Shown here: piece by piece, positions 43,516 through 52,326 of the stretch
How positions within the stretch are numbered: position 1 is the first letter of the stretch
How the letters are laid out: every line of letters begins with the position of its first letter
Source: Butyrivibrio sp. WCD3002
Lineage (GTDB): Bacteria; Bacillota; Clostridia; Lachnospirales; Lachnospiraceae
Direction of reading: 5' to 3'
DNA length: 64,000 bases
NCBI RefSeq assembly: GCF_000424265.1
Contig: NZ_AUJO01000002.1
Coordinates: forward strand, 45,289 to 109,288
Program-made: the position numbers and the translations under genes
Notes under the pieces: generated by a model
Told to the model about the DNA's origin: nothing
The model's database searches: none
The model's input: only the letters and a program-made list of their open reading frames with translations

Positions 43516-43547
43516 GAGTGCTTTGAAGTCATAAGGCATATTTAATT
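43516..43547 (+). repeat. second copy of the AMMECR1 gene 3' end
   Basis: The 32 bases from GAGTGCTTTGAAGTC to ATTTAATT repeat 43467-43498 with eight or so changes. Both encode E(R/C)FEV(V/I)RHI followed by stop, and most differences are at third codon positions, so the second copy looks like the relic tail of a related gene and not simple slippage. Confidence 0.75.
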
Positions 43548-43563
43548 TTTATGGAGAGCTGTC

Positions 43564-44418
43564 ATGCCCGTATGTGAAGTATGTCATCATCACTGCAATT
43601 TAAATGAAGGAAGCCTTGGCCTTTGCCGTGCAAGAATCTGCAAGGGCGGCGTCATTCACTGCGCCAACTATGGCTTTATCACTTCTATAGCTCTTGACCC
43701 GATTGAAAAAAAGCCGTTAAACAGGTTCCATCCGGGCTCCAATATCATGTCAGTCGGAAGCTATGGTTGCAACCTTCGCTGCCCTTTTTGCCAGAACCAC
43801 AGCATATCTTATGGTTATGATATGTTACCTCCTCGCCCTGATATTCCTCTCAGGTACGGCACTCCTTCCGAGCTTGTTTCCCTTGCGCTTTCCTGCACGG
43901 ATTCAGGCAATATCGGAATTGCTTTTACCTACAATGAGCCGCTTGTGGGCTATGAATTTGTGAGAGATACCGCGAAGCTTGCCCATGAATCCGGGCTTTT
44001 GAATGTCCTTGTGTCCAATGGCAATGCGAGCGAAGCAGTCTGCGACGAGCTGCTGCCCCACATCGATGCCATGAATATAGACCTTAAGGGCTTTACAGAT
44101 GATTATTATGAAAAAATATTAAAGGGTAACAGGCAGATGGTTATGAACTTCATAGAAAAGTCCGTACCTGCCTGCCACCTTGAGCTTACAACTCTGATTG
44201 TGCCGGGCTTTAACGATACCGATGAAGAAATAGATAGTCTCTCCTTCTGGATAAGCGAACTGGATTCAGGAAAAGGAGCAGCGATTCCTCTCCATATCAG
44301 CAGATTTTTCCCGCGTTTTCATCTGACTGACAGAGCCGCCACGGATATTGATCTGATCTACCATCTTGCTGATGTTGCCAGAAAAAATCTTAAATATGTC
44401 TACACGGGAAATTGCTGA
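43564..44418 (+). CDS. amrS: AmmeMemoRadiSam system radical SAM enzyme
   Basis: 284 residues of the PflA-like radical SAM group. The SAM/4Fe-4S loop is GCNLRCPFCQNHS (Cys in CxxxCxxC at about residues 70-77), with an N-terminal Cys-rich start VCEVCHHHCNLNEGSLGLCR. Cytosolic iron-sulfur enzyme. It lies 67 bases after the Memo-AMMECR1 fusion, the standard arrangement of this system. Substrate unknown. Gene name used here follows common usage for the family. Confidence 0.9.
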   Translation: MPVCEVCHHHCNLNEGSLGLCRARICKGGVIHCANYGFITSIALDPIEKKPLNRFHPGSNIMSVGSYGCNLRCPFCQNHSISYGYDMLPPRPDIPLRYGTPSELVSLALSCTDSGNIGIAFTYNEPLVGYEFVRDTAKLAHESGLLNVLVSNGNASEAVCDELLPHIDAMNIDLKGFTDDYYEKILKGNRQMVMNFIEKSVPACHLELTTLIVPGFNDTDEEIDSLSFWISELDSGKGAAIPLHISRFFPRFHLTDRAATDIDLIYHLADVARKNLKYVYTGNC

Positions 44419-44493
44419 TATTTAATAATTCTCACGTAGTATTTGCACTAGAATACAGACAAATCACGTGATGAATATTAGTGAATTGCCTAA

Positions 44494-44949
44494 TCAAAAG
44501 GCGCCGGCATCCAGAATGGCATTTCTTAACGTACAGTAATTAAGACCATTTTCCTCATAAATATCAAAGGTCCCCTCCACTACTATGTCCGCAGCTTCCT
44601 GCGGGTAGTCCTCCGGATATTTATAGTCTTCCGTCAGTTCGAATTCTATTCCCTGAGAGCAGCAGGCAGCAGCATCCGAAATGAAGCAGGCAAAGTAATG
44701 CTTATCATTTGCCTGATCGTAGTAATCCGAGAAGGTACCTTTCATTTTAATCTTCTTTCCCACGTAATTCTCAGGAAAATATACCATATCGTAAACCTGC
44801 CCATACACCGCAGTGCTTGAAAACTGAGTAAGGTCCACATCAATTCCGCCGGTAGCGGCCGAGGTAGCATCACTCCCACATGCGCAGACATAAATCAGCC
44901 CGGTAACCAAAAGTGCCCCTAAAAATTTCCCTGATCTAAACTTTCTCAT
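44494..44949 (-). CDS. Lipoprotein in metal ABC operon (YcgQ C-terminal-like)
   Basis: 151-residue lipoprotein (lipobox YVCAC near residue 24) with a compact domain: YFPENYVGKKIKMKGTFSDY, ACFISDAAACCSQGIEFE, VVEGTFDIYEENG. The layout and CC pair resemble the OB-like C-terminal domain of TIGR03943/YcgQ proteins associated with metal uptake, which is a recollection, not a search. Its ATG overlaps the stop of the permease gene as ATGA, so it is translationally coupled and is the last gene of the operon. Confidence 0.8.
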   Translation of the reverse strand: MRKFRSGKFLGALLVTGLIYVCACGSDATSAATGGIDVDLTQFSSTAVYGQVYDMVYFPENYVGKKIKMKGTFSDYYDQANDKHYFACFISDAAACCSQGIEFELTEDYKYPEDYPQEAADIVVEGTFDIYEENGLNYCTLRNAILDAGAF

Positions 44950-45788
44950 GCCACTGCCCCCTTCAATTTACCTGCCATCAGCGAACAGCAAAAAGCCAGA
45001 ACATCGATAGCCACTATGGTTGAACCAACAGGAGTACCGGCAAGAATGGAAATCATAATCCCCACAAATGAGCACACCACAGAGATTATGGCAGAGCAAA
45101 CCGTAACTCTGAAAAAGCTTCTGTAAATGCTCATGGCTGATAATGCAGGAAAAATTACCAGCGCCGATATCAAAAGCGAGCCCACAAGGTTCATGGCAAG
45201 CACGATGATAACCGCTATCATGACTGCAATCACTGTATTGTATTTTCCTGCGGGAGTTCCTGTAGCTGTAGCGAAGCTTTCATCAAAGGTCACAGCGAAA
45301 ATCTTGTTGTACAAAAGTATGAAAGCCCCTATCACAACAACCGACAAGACAGCGCAGATCACAACCTCGCTCAAGGTCAGTGTAAGTATCGATGTAGAGC
45401 CGAACAGCGTGCTGCACACATCACCCGTCAGGTTCGAGGACGTGGAAAAAATGTTCATAAGAAGATAGCCAAAGGCCAGGGCCCCTACAGAAATCATGGC
45501 GATGGCAGCATCACCCTTTATCTTTGCATTCTGTCCTGTTCTTAAAAGAAGTACGGCGCAAACTATGGTAACGGGTAAAATCAGCGCCATCTGGTTAGTC
45601 ATTTTAAGAACGCTTGCGATGGCCATGGCACCAAATGCCACGTGGGATAGCCCGTCACCTATATATGAAAATCTCTTAAGCACCAGCGTCACTCCAAGAA
45701 GAGATGATGCAAGTGCAATCAGTATTCCCACGATAATCGCATATCTCACAAAGGGATACTGCAGATAAAAGAAAATCTTATCAAGCAT
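44946..45788 (-). CDS. znuB: Metal ABC transporter permease (ZnuB/MntC-type)
   Basis: 280 residues, about eight to nine TM helices typical of the ABC-3 family: LIALASSLLGVTLVLKRFSY, the coupling region with GDGLSHVAFGAMA, and ALVIFPALSAMS. Permease for zinc or manganese import with the ATPase (overlap 8 bases upstream) and the binding lipoprotein. Ribosome site GAGAGGTGA. Zn versus Mn cannot be determined. Confidence 0.93.
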   Translation of the reverse strand: MLDKIFFYLQYPFVRYAIIVGILIALASSLLGVTLVLKRFSYIGDGLSHVAFGAMAIASVLKMTNQMALILPVTIVCAVLLLRTGQNAKIKGDAAIAMISVGALAFGYLLMNIFSTSSNLTGDVCSTLFGSTSILTLTLSEVVICAVLSVVVIGAFILLYNKIFAVTFDESFATATGTPAGKYNTVIAVMIAVIIVLAMNLVGSLLISALVIFPALSAMSIYRSFFRVTVCSAIISVVCSFVGIMISILAGTPVGSTIVAIDVLAFCCSLMAGKLKGAVA

Positions 45789-46533
45789 AGCTTTTCACCT
45801 CTCTAAACGAAAGTTCTGTCTGACACCCCCCGGTTCTCAGCTCCCTTTCTGAAAAAGCAAAACCTTTATTGCTCTTTAAATACTCAGCCTTAGTTCCAAA
45901 GAAAACTTCTTTTCCGATATGCAGAATATGGGATGAATACTTCAAAGCTGAGGCTATGTCATGGGATATCATGATGATCGTAATTCCCGAAGCGTTCAGC
46001 TCCTTTATGGTTTCATACATCTGCTGCGTTACAACAGGGTCAAGGCCTGCCACAGGCTCATCTAATAGTATCAGTTTTTTCGTAGCACATAATGCTCTTG
46101 CAAGAAGAACCCTTTGCTGCTGCCCGCCGGAAAGCTCTCTGTAGCAACGATTTTTAAAATCAGAAATTCCCATAAGCTCCATATTCTTTTCAGCAAGCAC
46201 CTTCTCCTTTTTTCCGTAAAAAGGCTTAAGTCCCATACTGCTCTGGCAGCCTGAAAGTACAATCTCCCACACAGATGCAGGGAAATCCTTCTGCACCAGA
46301 GTCTGCTGCGGAAGATATCCGATCTCATCAGGCTTTAAGCCATCACTGACCAAAATCTCCCCGCTTATTGGCTTTTGTAAATGAAGAAGAGTCTTCATCA
46401 GCGTAGTTTTCCCGGAGCCGTTCTCCCCAACAATGCTAAGATAATCCCCCTCATTTATCGAAAAATTCAAATTCTCTATAACTCTGCACCCGTCATATCC
46501 AAGTGAGAGATCTTTCACAGTCAGCAATGGCAT
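45781..46533 (-). CDS. znuC: Metal ABC transporter ATP-binding protein (ZnuC-type)
   Basis: 250 residues. Walker A GENGSGKTTLM, signature RELSGGQQQRVLLARAL, Walker B KLILLDEPVAGLD, and switch His MISHDIAS. Energises the ABC-3 importer. Overlaps the permease gene and starts 17 bases after the binding protein. Ribosome site AAGGTGGG. Confidence 0.94.
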   Translation of the reverse strand: MPLLTVKDLSLGYDGCRVIENLNFSINEGDYLSIVGENGSGKTTLMKTLLHLQKPISGEILVSDGLKPDEIGYLPQQTLVQKDFPASVWEIVLSGCQSSMGLKPFYGKKEKVLAEKNMELMGISDFKNRCYRELSGGQQQRVLLARALCATKKLILLDEPVAGLDPVVTQQMYETIKELNASGITIIMISHDIASALKYSSHILHIGKEVFFGTKAEYLKSNKGFAFSERELRTGGCQTELSFREVKSYA

Positions 46534-46550
46534 AATCCCACCTTTCGCGC

Positions 46551-47603
46551 TTAGTTAAGCGCCTCTTTTAAAACTTCAAGATTGTTTTTCATGATTCCAA
46601 GATATGATGCACCGCCTGCTACATCCTTAGAGGTGGTGGATTGCATCGAATCTATGGTTAAAATATTCTGATCCTTGCTTTCCGTGCTGTTCTTTATAGT
46701 CTCTGCAATTCTATGGTCAGCACCTTCGATAGTCATGATGTTTTTCAGAGAAAGCTCATCCACTTTTCCTGCAAGAAAAGCAATGGTCTCAAAGCTGGCC
46801 TCTGTTTCAGCCGAGCATCCCACAAAAGCCGCATAGTAGCTTAAATTGTAATCATCAACAAGATACCGGAAGGGAAATCTGTCTCCAAAAACAAGGGTAT
46901 CCGCAGTCCCGTCCTTAACCACTTTTTTATATTCGGTATCAAGATTTTTGAGCTCTGCTATGTAATTTTCAGCGTTCTTAGCATATTCAGAGGTATTGTC
47001 AGGATCGATCATAATGATAGCATCCCTTATGGCCTCGCAAAGCTTTGCAGAATTCTTAAGAGAAAGCCAGACATGCTCATCATATTCAGGCTCTTCCTCG
47101 CCCTCTTCGCCTTCCTCCTCTTCTTCCTCAGCTTCCATGCCTTCAACAACCTCTTCTTCCTTAACGTCATCCCCAAGGACGTCAAGGAGATTGATCACAG
47201 CCATATTTTCATTTGTCGCTTCCTGCAAGGCATCCTCAACCCACTCATCAGACTCGCCACCCACATAGATGAAAAGATCACAGGTTGCAACCTTAAGAAT
47301 ATCCTCAGCGGTTGGCTGATAGCTGTGAAGATCGACGCCGTTATCAAGAAGCATGGTAACCTCTGCGTTTGCCGGATTGTCCCCAAGAATCTCGTTTACC
47401 CAGTCATACTCAGGAAAAATCGTTGTCACAATACTTATCGAATCCTCTGATCCCGCAGTATCGGAAAGCGGCACCTCTTCAGCCTCGATGGAATTCGCCA
47501 AAACCTCCGGCATTTCAGGATTTTCTCCCGCACTTTCACCGCAAGCGCTAAGAGCCCATACCATGACAATTGCAGCACAAAAAACAGAAATATTTCTTTT
47601 CAT
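46551..47603 (-). CDS. znuA: Metal-binding lipoprotein of ABC importer (ZnuA-type)
   Basis: 350 residues. Lipoprotein signal (lipobox ALSAC), cluster A-1 fold with metal ligand segments DLHSYQPTAED, DEHVWLSLKN, and FGDRFPFRYL. The flexible loop that in Zn proteins is often His-rich is here Glu-rich (EEEEEEGEEGEEEPEYDE); His ligands remain. The ATG at 47603 has GGAGGAA upstream and is preferred to one 15 bases up. First core component of the transporter; the metal is probably zinc. Confidence 0.92.
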   Translation of the reverse strand: MKRNISVFCAAIVMVWALSACGESAGENPEMPEVLANSIEAEEVPLSDTAGSEDSISIVTTIFPEYDWVNEILGDNPANAEVTMLLDNGVDLHSYQPTAEDILKVATCDLFIYVGGESDEWVEDALQEATNENMAVINLLDVLGDDVKEEEVVEGMEAEEEEEEGEEGEEEPEYDEHVWLSLKNSAKLCEAIRDAIIMIDPDNTSEYAKNAENYIAELKNLDTEYKKVVKDGTADTLVFGDRFPFRYLVDDYNLSYYAAFVGCSAETEASFETIAFLAGKVDELSLKNIMTIEGADHRIAETIKNSTESKDQNILTIDSMQSTTSKDVAGGASYLGIMKNNLEVLKEALN

Positions 47604-47670
47604 AATATTCCTCCACAAGTTTATATATTTAGTTTTTTAATTAGGAAAAAATAAGATAAAAAGAGTGTCT

Positions 47671-47994
47671 TTAATTATTCAGACGTACCTTTTGCCTCAC
47701 AGGAGTAGGCACAACAAGACAGCGGAATGAATCCGCATGAAATTCAGATACTGAAAAAACAACTAAAAGAGCAGCTGCAAGAATTATCAGACCTGTTCCG
47801 ATCTGATTAACAAAATTCTCGCTCTGGGCGATCATCTGACAGATTGGACATTCATCCCCGCTGCAATCATGGCCAAGCTCAGCTGCCACAAAGAATGAAG
47901 AAAGAAGCACAGCAAGAAGAAGCACTGCGCAGATAATAAGCGAAATGCCTGCTTCACGACTTTTAAAATTGTCTCTGTCGTTAAAAAAGCCCAT
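47671..47994 (-). CDS. Small two-TM membrane protein with Cys/His loop in metal operon
   Basis: 107 residues: two hydrophobic helices (about 17-38, 66-81) and an extracytoplasmic loop with His42, Cys44, Cys49 and Cys52 (GHDCSGDECPICQM), a plausible zinc-binding cluster. ATG at 47994 has AGGAAGGAA upstream; the open frame continues 84 bases further without a ribosome site. It lies between the MPHxH protein gene and znuA. Function unknown; similar small proteins near zinc permeases in Firmicutes are known to me only by memory. Confidence 0.8.
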   Translation of the reverse strand: MGFFNDRDNFKSREAGISLIICAVLLLAVLLSSFFVAAELGHDCSGDECPICQMIAQSENFVNQIGTGLIILAAALLVVFSVSEFHADSFRCLVVPTPVRQKVRLNN

Positions 47995-48055
47995 GTTCTT
48001 TCCTTCCTCAAAATCTTCTTCATGGTATTCGATAAAAAATAAATTGTCAAATTGT

Positions 48056-48547
48056 TTATTTTCCTTCAAGGTCCGCAACTCTTACGGGCTCGCCGTTTAG
48101 AAGGATATATCCGGGAGGAAGCTTTGATGCATCTGCCATGGAGGTATAATGTCCCTCGCTGTGAACATGGGGCATTGAGCCTGAAGTATTAAAAATGGAC
48201 TTGCGATTAAAGGTGTCATAAGTCCCTGATTCTCTGTGATTGTGAGGCATTGCACCTGAATCATTTTTACTGCTTTTCCTGTTATAGGTATCATAGGTGC
48301 CGGATGCCTTGTGAGTATGCGGCATTGAAGATGACTCACGGCTTCTTGTTGCTGTAGCAGTTCTGCCGGACTGGGCATTTTTACTGGCCTGAGCTGCTTT
48401 CATGGCCTGTTGCTGTACGTTTCGTGAAATCTCAGAGACACTTTTCCCTCCAAGAGGGCCACCCTTCTGGTTGAGCTTTTTCTTAGCTGTTTTACCGAAA
48501 ACCAGCAATATAATTAACCATATGACTAATCCAACAAGTTCTTCCAT
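48056..48547 (-). CDS. Membrane-anchored protein with three 25-residue MPHxH repeats
   Basis: 163 residues: an N-terminal TM (about 5-18), a Lys/Gln-rich stretch, then exact-spaced repeats with MPHTH at 75-79, MPHNH at 100-104 and MPHVH at 125-129, each followed by a segment like SGTYDTYNRKS. The repeats give three His-x-His pairs, suggesting metal binding. It is probably the first gene of the operon that continues with the Cys/His protein and the ABC importer (63 bases to the next start). I do not recognise its family. Strong ribosome site AAGGAGGA. Confidence 0.8.
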   Translation of the reverse strand: MEELVGLVIWLIILLVFGKTAKKKLNQKGGPLGGKSVSEISRNVQQQAMKAAQASKNAQSGRTATATRSRESSSMPHTHKASGTYDTYNRKSSKNDSGAMPHNHRESGTYDTFNRKSIFNTSGSMPHVHSEGHYTSMADASKLPPGYILLNGEPVRVADLEGK

Positions 48548-48724
48548 ATATCCTCCTTGAAATGCAGGTATATCTGACCACGCCCTTTCCCGATCACAAG
48601 AGCCGTAATATCAATCAGTCCGAATATTTCTTTATAAACTATATCTAATTATAAGCTATATTCTCCCTAAGTAATGCAAAAAATTAAATTTTTGAGAACT
48701 GCCACCCATTTCACAGCCTTTTAC

Positions 48725-48753
48725 TTGCGAATATATAATGATTATTAGATAAT
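48725..48753 (+). promoter_or_regulatory. promoter of the PAS-GGDEF gene
   Basis: TTGCGA (48725-48730), 17-base spacer, GATAAT (48748-48753), about 45 bases before the ATG. Confidence 0.5.
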
Positions 48754-48799
48754 TATTATATATTGTCTCTACCGGATTCACTTTACTGAGGAATGAAGC

Positions 48800-50080
48800 A
48801 TGGATAGATACGTATTCGATGAAAAAGTTCAGGCTGCCTATGAGCGGTTGCAGAATTCTATAGCTATTTTCCAGTTCATGGAAGATGGTATTGTCCCTAT
48901 TGTAATATCTGACGGATATTGTGAAATGTTTGGTTACAAGAGCCAGGAGGAAGCTTACGCTGACCTTAACAAAGACGTTTTCTTCAACGTCCATCCTGAG
49001 GATGCTGCCAGAATTCTTGACGAATCCACAGCGGGTGCCAAAGAAGGCGGAAAATATGAAATTCTCTACCGGGCTTCTGTAAAAAATAAATCCGGTCACA
49101 AGTTTGTTCGTGCTGCCGGAAAATATGTGTATCTGGAAAATGGCGTAACCCTGATCCATGTGTGCTATATGGATGAAGGTGCAGAGACAACCCAGAAAAT
49201 CACCGATCTTCAGGATTCCGTAACATGGCTCCTAAACAACATGCCTGCCATGTCTTTTTCAAAGGATATAAACACAGGGAAATATCTTGCCTGCAATCAG
49301 GCTTTTGCCAATTATGCCCATAAAGAGACTCCTGCAGGAGTAGTTGGTCTGACAGATTTTGAGATTTTCGATCCTGATACTGCCAGTCATTTTGTGGAGG
49401 ATGATAAAAAGGCGTTCAAGATGGATAAGCCTTACATTTTCTATGAGGATGTCCCTGATGCAGCAGGTAATCAGCGAAGATTCCAGACCACAAAGCTGAA
49501 ATTCATTGATGAAACGGGAAGAGAATGTCTTCTTGGTCTGTGCCAGGATGTTACGGATGCCATGATCATCAAGCAGGAATATGCTGAAAAGCTTGCCAAA
49601 GAGCACACTAATGCCAATGTTGATGCTCTTACTGGTATAAAAAACAGAAGTGCATACCTGGAAGTAGAAAAAGGAATAAACCTGCTGATCAGTGAACATA
49701 AGCAAGACGCTTTTGCCATTACATTATTTGATGTAAACGACCTGAAGCTGGTTAACGATACTCTCGGTCACAAGGCCGGGGATGAATACATCTGCCACGC
49801 ATGCAAGATAATCTGCGACATATTTAAGCACAGCCCTGTTTTCCGTATCGGCGGCGATGAGTTTGTGGCGATTTCAGAAAATGATGACTATGAGCATATT
49901 GACGAGCTTATAGATATTTTTGAAGAGAGAAATTTTAACGCACAGCAAACCGGAGATATTGTAATAGCCTGCGGTATGGAAAAATTCGACAAAGAAAACG
50001 ATGAAAATGTAGTGTCTGTGTTTAACAGAGCTGATGACAAGATGTACGCCCAGAAAAAGAAACAAAAAAGCGGGCGATAA
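48800..50080 (+). CDS. PAS-domain diguanylate cyclase
   Basis: 426 residues, soluble. Two PAS-type modules (about 15-125 and 140-255; VISDGYCEMFGYKS and LACNQAFANYAHKET) precede a GGDEF domain (270-426) with an intact active site RIGGDEFVAI (GGDEF at 351-355). The RxxD inhibitory site expected five residues before GGDEF is absent (FKHS), so product inhibition may be lacking. Makes c-di-GMP in response to an intracellular ligand. Ribosome site GAGGAA. Monocistronic, facing the tRNA-Trp gene across a shared terminator. Confidence 0.92.
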   Translation: MDRYVFDEKVQAAYERLQNSIAIFQFMEDGIVPIVISDGYCEMFGYKSQEEAYADLNKDVFFNVHPEDAARILDESTAGAKEGGKYEILYRASVKNKSGHKFVRAAGKYVYLENGVTLIHVCYMDEGAETTQKITDLQDSVTWLLNNMPAMSFSKDINTGKYLACNQAFANYAHKETPAGVVGLTDFEIFDPDTASHFVEDDKKAFKMDKPYIFYEDVPDAAGNQRRFQTTKLKFIDETGRECLLGLCQDVTDAMIIKQEYAEKLAKEHTNANVDALTGIKNRSAYLEVEKGINLLISEHKQDAFAITLFDVNDLKLVNDTLGHKAGDEYICHACKIICDIFKHSPVFRIGGDEFVAISENDDYEHIDELIDIFEERNFNAQQTGDIVIACGMEKFDKENDENVVSVFNRADDKMYAQKKKQKSGR

Positions 50081-50134
50081 CTATAGTAAGCATCAAAAGT
50101 ATTTGCCTTTTACTATAGTATTTTTGCAAAACAA

Positions 50135-50166
50135 AAACCTCTTAGCAACTAAGCTAAGAGGTTTTC
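50135..50166. terminator. bidirectional terminator between GGDEF gene and tRNA-Trp
   Basis: AAACCTCTTAGC (50135-50146) pairs with GCTAAGAGGTTT (50153-50164). T-runs follow on both strands (TTCTTT plus, TTTTTGTTTTG minus). Confidence 0.85.
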
Positions 50167-50171
50167 TTTAG

Positions 50172-50243
50172 CAGAGGAAGAGGGATTCGAACCCCCATGA
50201 ACGGTTTTGGAGACCGCAATACTAGCCGTTGTATGATTCCTCT
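50172..50243 (-). tRNA. tRNA-Trp (CCA)
   Basis: Minus-strand cloverleaf of 72 bases: acceptor AGAGGAA/TTCCTCT, D-stem ATAC/GTAT, anticodon stem GCGGT/ACCGT with loop CTCCAAA (anticodon CCA), T-arm GGGGG-TTCGAAT-CCCTC, discriminator G. The 3' CCA is not encoded (GCT follows). Terminator is 6 bases downstream. Confidence 0.93.
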
Positions 50244-50324
50244 ACGCGAGACACTAAGTGTCGTCAACGAATGAAATTATAACACAGCATTTTGTGGAAT
50301 GTAAATAGTTTTTTCAAAAAATTA

Positions 50325-51020
50325 TCACAAAATCCTCTTTGGCATAAAGTCCAGGTAATCCCCGGAAACAAGGCTGTACTCCACGCCCTTTACATTGCCA
50401 AGCAGGCTGTCGTGAAAACGCTCCTTGCCGTGGCAGTGGGCATAGATTACCTGCTCTGCGCCATAGGCCCTGGCCATGTAGGTGAACCTGCTCTCCGTCT
50501 CCCCTATCTCTGTGGGCGGATAGTGAAGGAACATAATGAACTTCTCAAAGCCGTCAGCTCTTGCTGCTTCAAATGAAGTCTTTAGTCTCTTGGCTTCCCT
50601 CTCAATCAGCATATCCGCATGCTGTCTGGTATCAAAGCCCTCGTAGCAATAGCCCTTGGTCCCAACTATGGCATAGTCCTCATAGGGATAATAATTGTTT
50701 TGTAAAAAATTAAGCCTGTCCTTATACATATCATTAAGGCGCTGCGTTTTCTTGGCATTCCAGAAATTGTCATGATTACCGCGAATAAGGATTTTCCTGC
50801 CGGGAAGATTTTCTATAAAAAGAAGATCCTGCTCACAGTTTTCAAGGCCCTTCCCCCAACTGTGATCTCCCACAAGCACAAGAGTATCCTCTTCTGTCAT
50901 TATCTTGTTGCAATTTTTTTCTATTTTTCTCTCGTGTCCTCTCCAGACTTTTCCAAATACATCCATGGTCTTGTCTGACTGATAAGCCAGATGGAGATCG
51001 CCAATCGCAAATAAAGCCAT
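50325..51020 (-). CDS. Metallophosphoesterase
   Basis: 231 residues of the calcineurin-like phosphoesterase superfamily: GDLHL (metal I), VGDHSWG (II), RGNHDNFW (III), FLHYPP and YAHCHG. It is a cytosolic di-metal hydrolase, substrate unknown. The ATG at 51020 (MALFAIG) has GAGAGG 9 bases upstream; an ATG 6 bases further up is too close to that site. No operon partner. Confidence 0.88.
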   Translation of the reverse strand: MALFAIGDLHLAYQSDKTMDVFGKVWRGHERKIEKNCNKIMTEEDTLVLVGDHSWGKGLENCEQDLLFIENLPGRKILIRGNHDNFWNAKKTQRLNDMYKDRLNFLQNNYYPYEDYAIVGTKGYCYEGFDTRQHADMLIEREAKRLKTSFEAARADGFEKFIMFLHYPPTEIGETESRFTYMARAYGAEQVIYAHCHGKERFHDSLLGNVKGVEYSLVSGDYLDFMPKRIL

Positions 51021-51142
51021 AATCATAAACCTCTCTGAAAAAATCCCACCTCTTCAAGAAGTATATCAAAATTCCAATGTCATGTTCTATTAAAAATCTG
51101 ATATACTGTTTGAGATATTTTTGACTTCTTGCGGATAAATGC

Positions 51143-51169
51143 AGAAGTCGAACAAATTAAGTTTTTTCC
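51143..51169 (+). promoter_or_regulatory. leader hairpin candidate before the DUF4015 gene
   Basis: GACTTCTTGC and GCAGAAGTC arms, followed a few bases later by TTTTTT; upstream is an extended -10 (TGATATACT). A transcriptional attenuator is possible. Weak evidence. Confidence 0.3.
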
Positions 51170-51196
51170 CAAAATAATTACAATAAGGAAACAGAC

Positions 51197-52270
51197 ATGA
51201 AGAAAGCTATCAGAAAAACATTACTACTTTTTATAAGCGCAGCCACTTTGCTTTTTGGACCGGAGACTGCCTTCGCTGAAGAGACTGATGAAATCCACGG
51301 CATTTATGTAAGCGCTTTTGTTGCAGGCACTAAAAGTATGATGGACGATATTATCACAAGTATCGATAAGACCAATATTAACGCCGTTGTCATTGATGTG
51401 AAAAATGATGACGGAAACGTAGTCTTCGACATGGATTCAGAACTTATAGATGAGCTTGGTGTAGAAAACATTCTTGTAAAGGATATGCCGGGACTCCTTA
51501 ATGAACTCCACAGCCACGGAATATATGTGATTGCAAGATGCGTTGCTTTCCGAGATCCCTTCATTGATGAAGTAAAGCCGGAATGGGTCATCCACTCCGC
51601 ATCAGGAGAAATCTACGCGGATGCCAAGGGCTTTACCTGGATGGATCCCACCAATGAAGATGTCAAAGCATACCTTATCGAAGTAGCAAAGGGCTGCAAA
51701 AAAGCAGGCTTTGACGAGGTTCAGTACGACTACGTAAGATACGGCACCGGAATACAGGAGGAAGACATTAACCTTAACGGTTACGGCAGAAGACACGCTA
51801 TTCTTAAGTTCGTAAAGGAAGCCTCTGCCTCACTGAAAAAAGAACACATACCTTTGTCACTGGACGTATTCGGAACAATCATCAATTCAAAGATAGACAG
51901 GGATATCGTAGGTCAGGAGTACTCGCAGCTTTCCATGTACGCTGACTACCTCTCTCCCATGATCTACCCTTCCCATTACTACGACAATACTTTGGGGCTT
52001 GATCATCCGGACCTGTACCCCTACGAAGCGATAGATGCAGCCATGAAGCTCTCTGATACCGAGCTGAAGGTGGTTAATCCAAAGGGCACCAGAAATCAGG
52101 CAAGCGTCCGTCCATGGCTCCAGGGCTTTACCGCATCATATCTTAAGCACTATAAAAACTATGGCGCCGAAGAGATTAAAGCTCAGATAAAAGCCGTAAA
52201 CGACAACGGCGTAAGCTCCTGGATAATCTGGAATCCATCCTGCAAATATCCCTGGGAAGCATTTAAATAA
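51197..52270 (+). CDS. Secreted DUF4015-type putative glycoside hydrolase
   Basis: 357 residues with a signal peptide (MKKAIRKTLLLFISAATLLF, cleavage near AFAEE), then a TIM-barrel glycosidase-like domain: GIYVSAFVAG, AVVIDVKNDDG, GIYVIARCVAF, WMDPTNEDVKAYL, FDEVQYDYVRYG and YLSPMIYPSHYY. DUF4015/GH-like family proteins are presumed to act on polysaccharides, but few are characterised. Ribosome site AAGGAAA. Followed by a terminator. Confidence 0.88.
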   Translation: MKKAIRKTLLLFISAATLLFGPETAFAEETDEIHGIYVSAFVAGTKSMMDDIITSIDKTNINAVVIDVKNDDGNVVFDMDSELIDELGVENILVKDMPGLLNELHSHGIYVIARCVAFRDPFIDEVKPEWVIHSASGEIYADAKGFTWMDPTNEDVKAYLIEVAKGCKKAGFDEVQYDYVRYGTGIQEEDINLNGYGRRHAILKFVKEASASLKKEHIPLSLDVFGTIINSKIDRDIVGQEYSQLSMYADYLSPMIYPSHYYDNTLGLDHPDLYPYEAIDAAMKLSDTELKVVNPKGTRNQASVRPWLQGFTASYLKHYKNYGAEEIKAQIKAVNDNGVSSWIIWNPSCKYPWEAFK

Positions 52271-52276
52271 ATCAAA

Positions 52277-52326
52277 AACTGCCGGCATGACTACACTATT
52301 AACAGTAATCGCCGGCTCTTTTTATA
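52277..52326 (+). terminator. terminator after the DUF4015 gene
   Basis: GCCGGC arms separated by about 24 bases and followed by TCTTTTTAT. Confidence 0.65.

Noticed and set aside
47604-48660. Zur box in the metal operon
   Set aside because: No convincing palindrome of the TAAATC/GATTTA type found in the gaps inspected.
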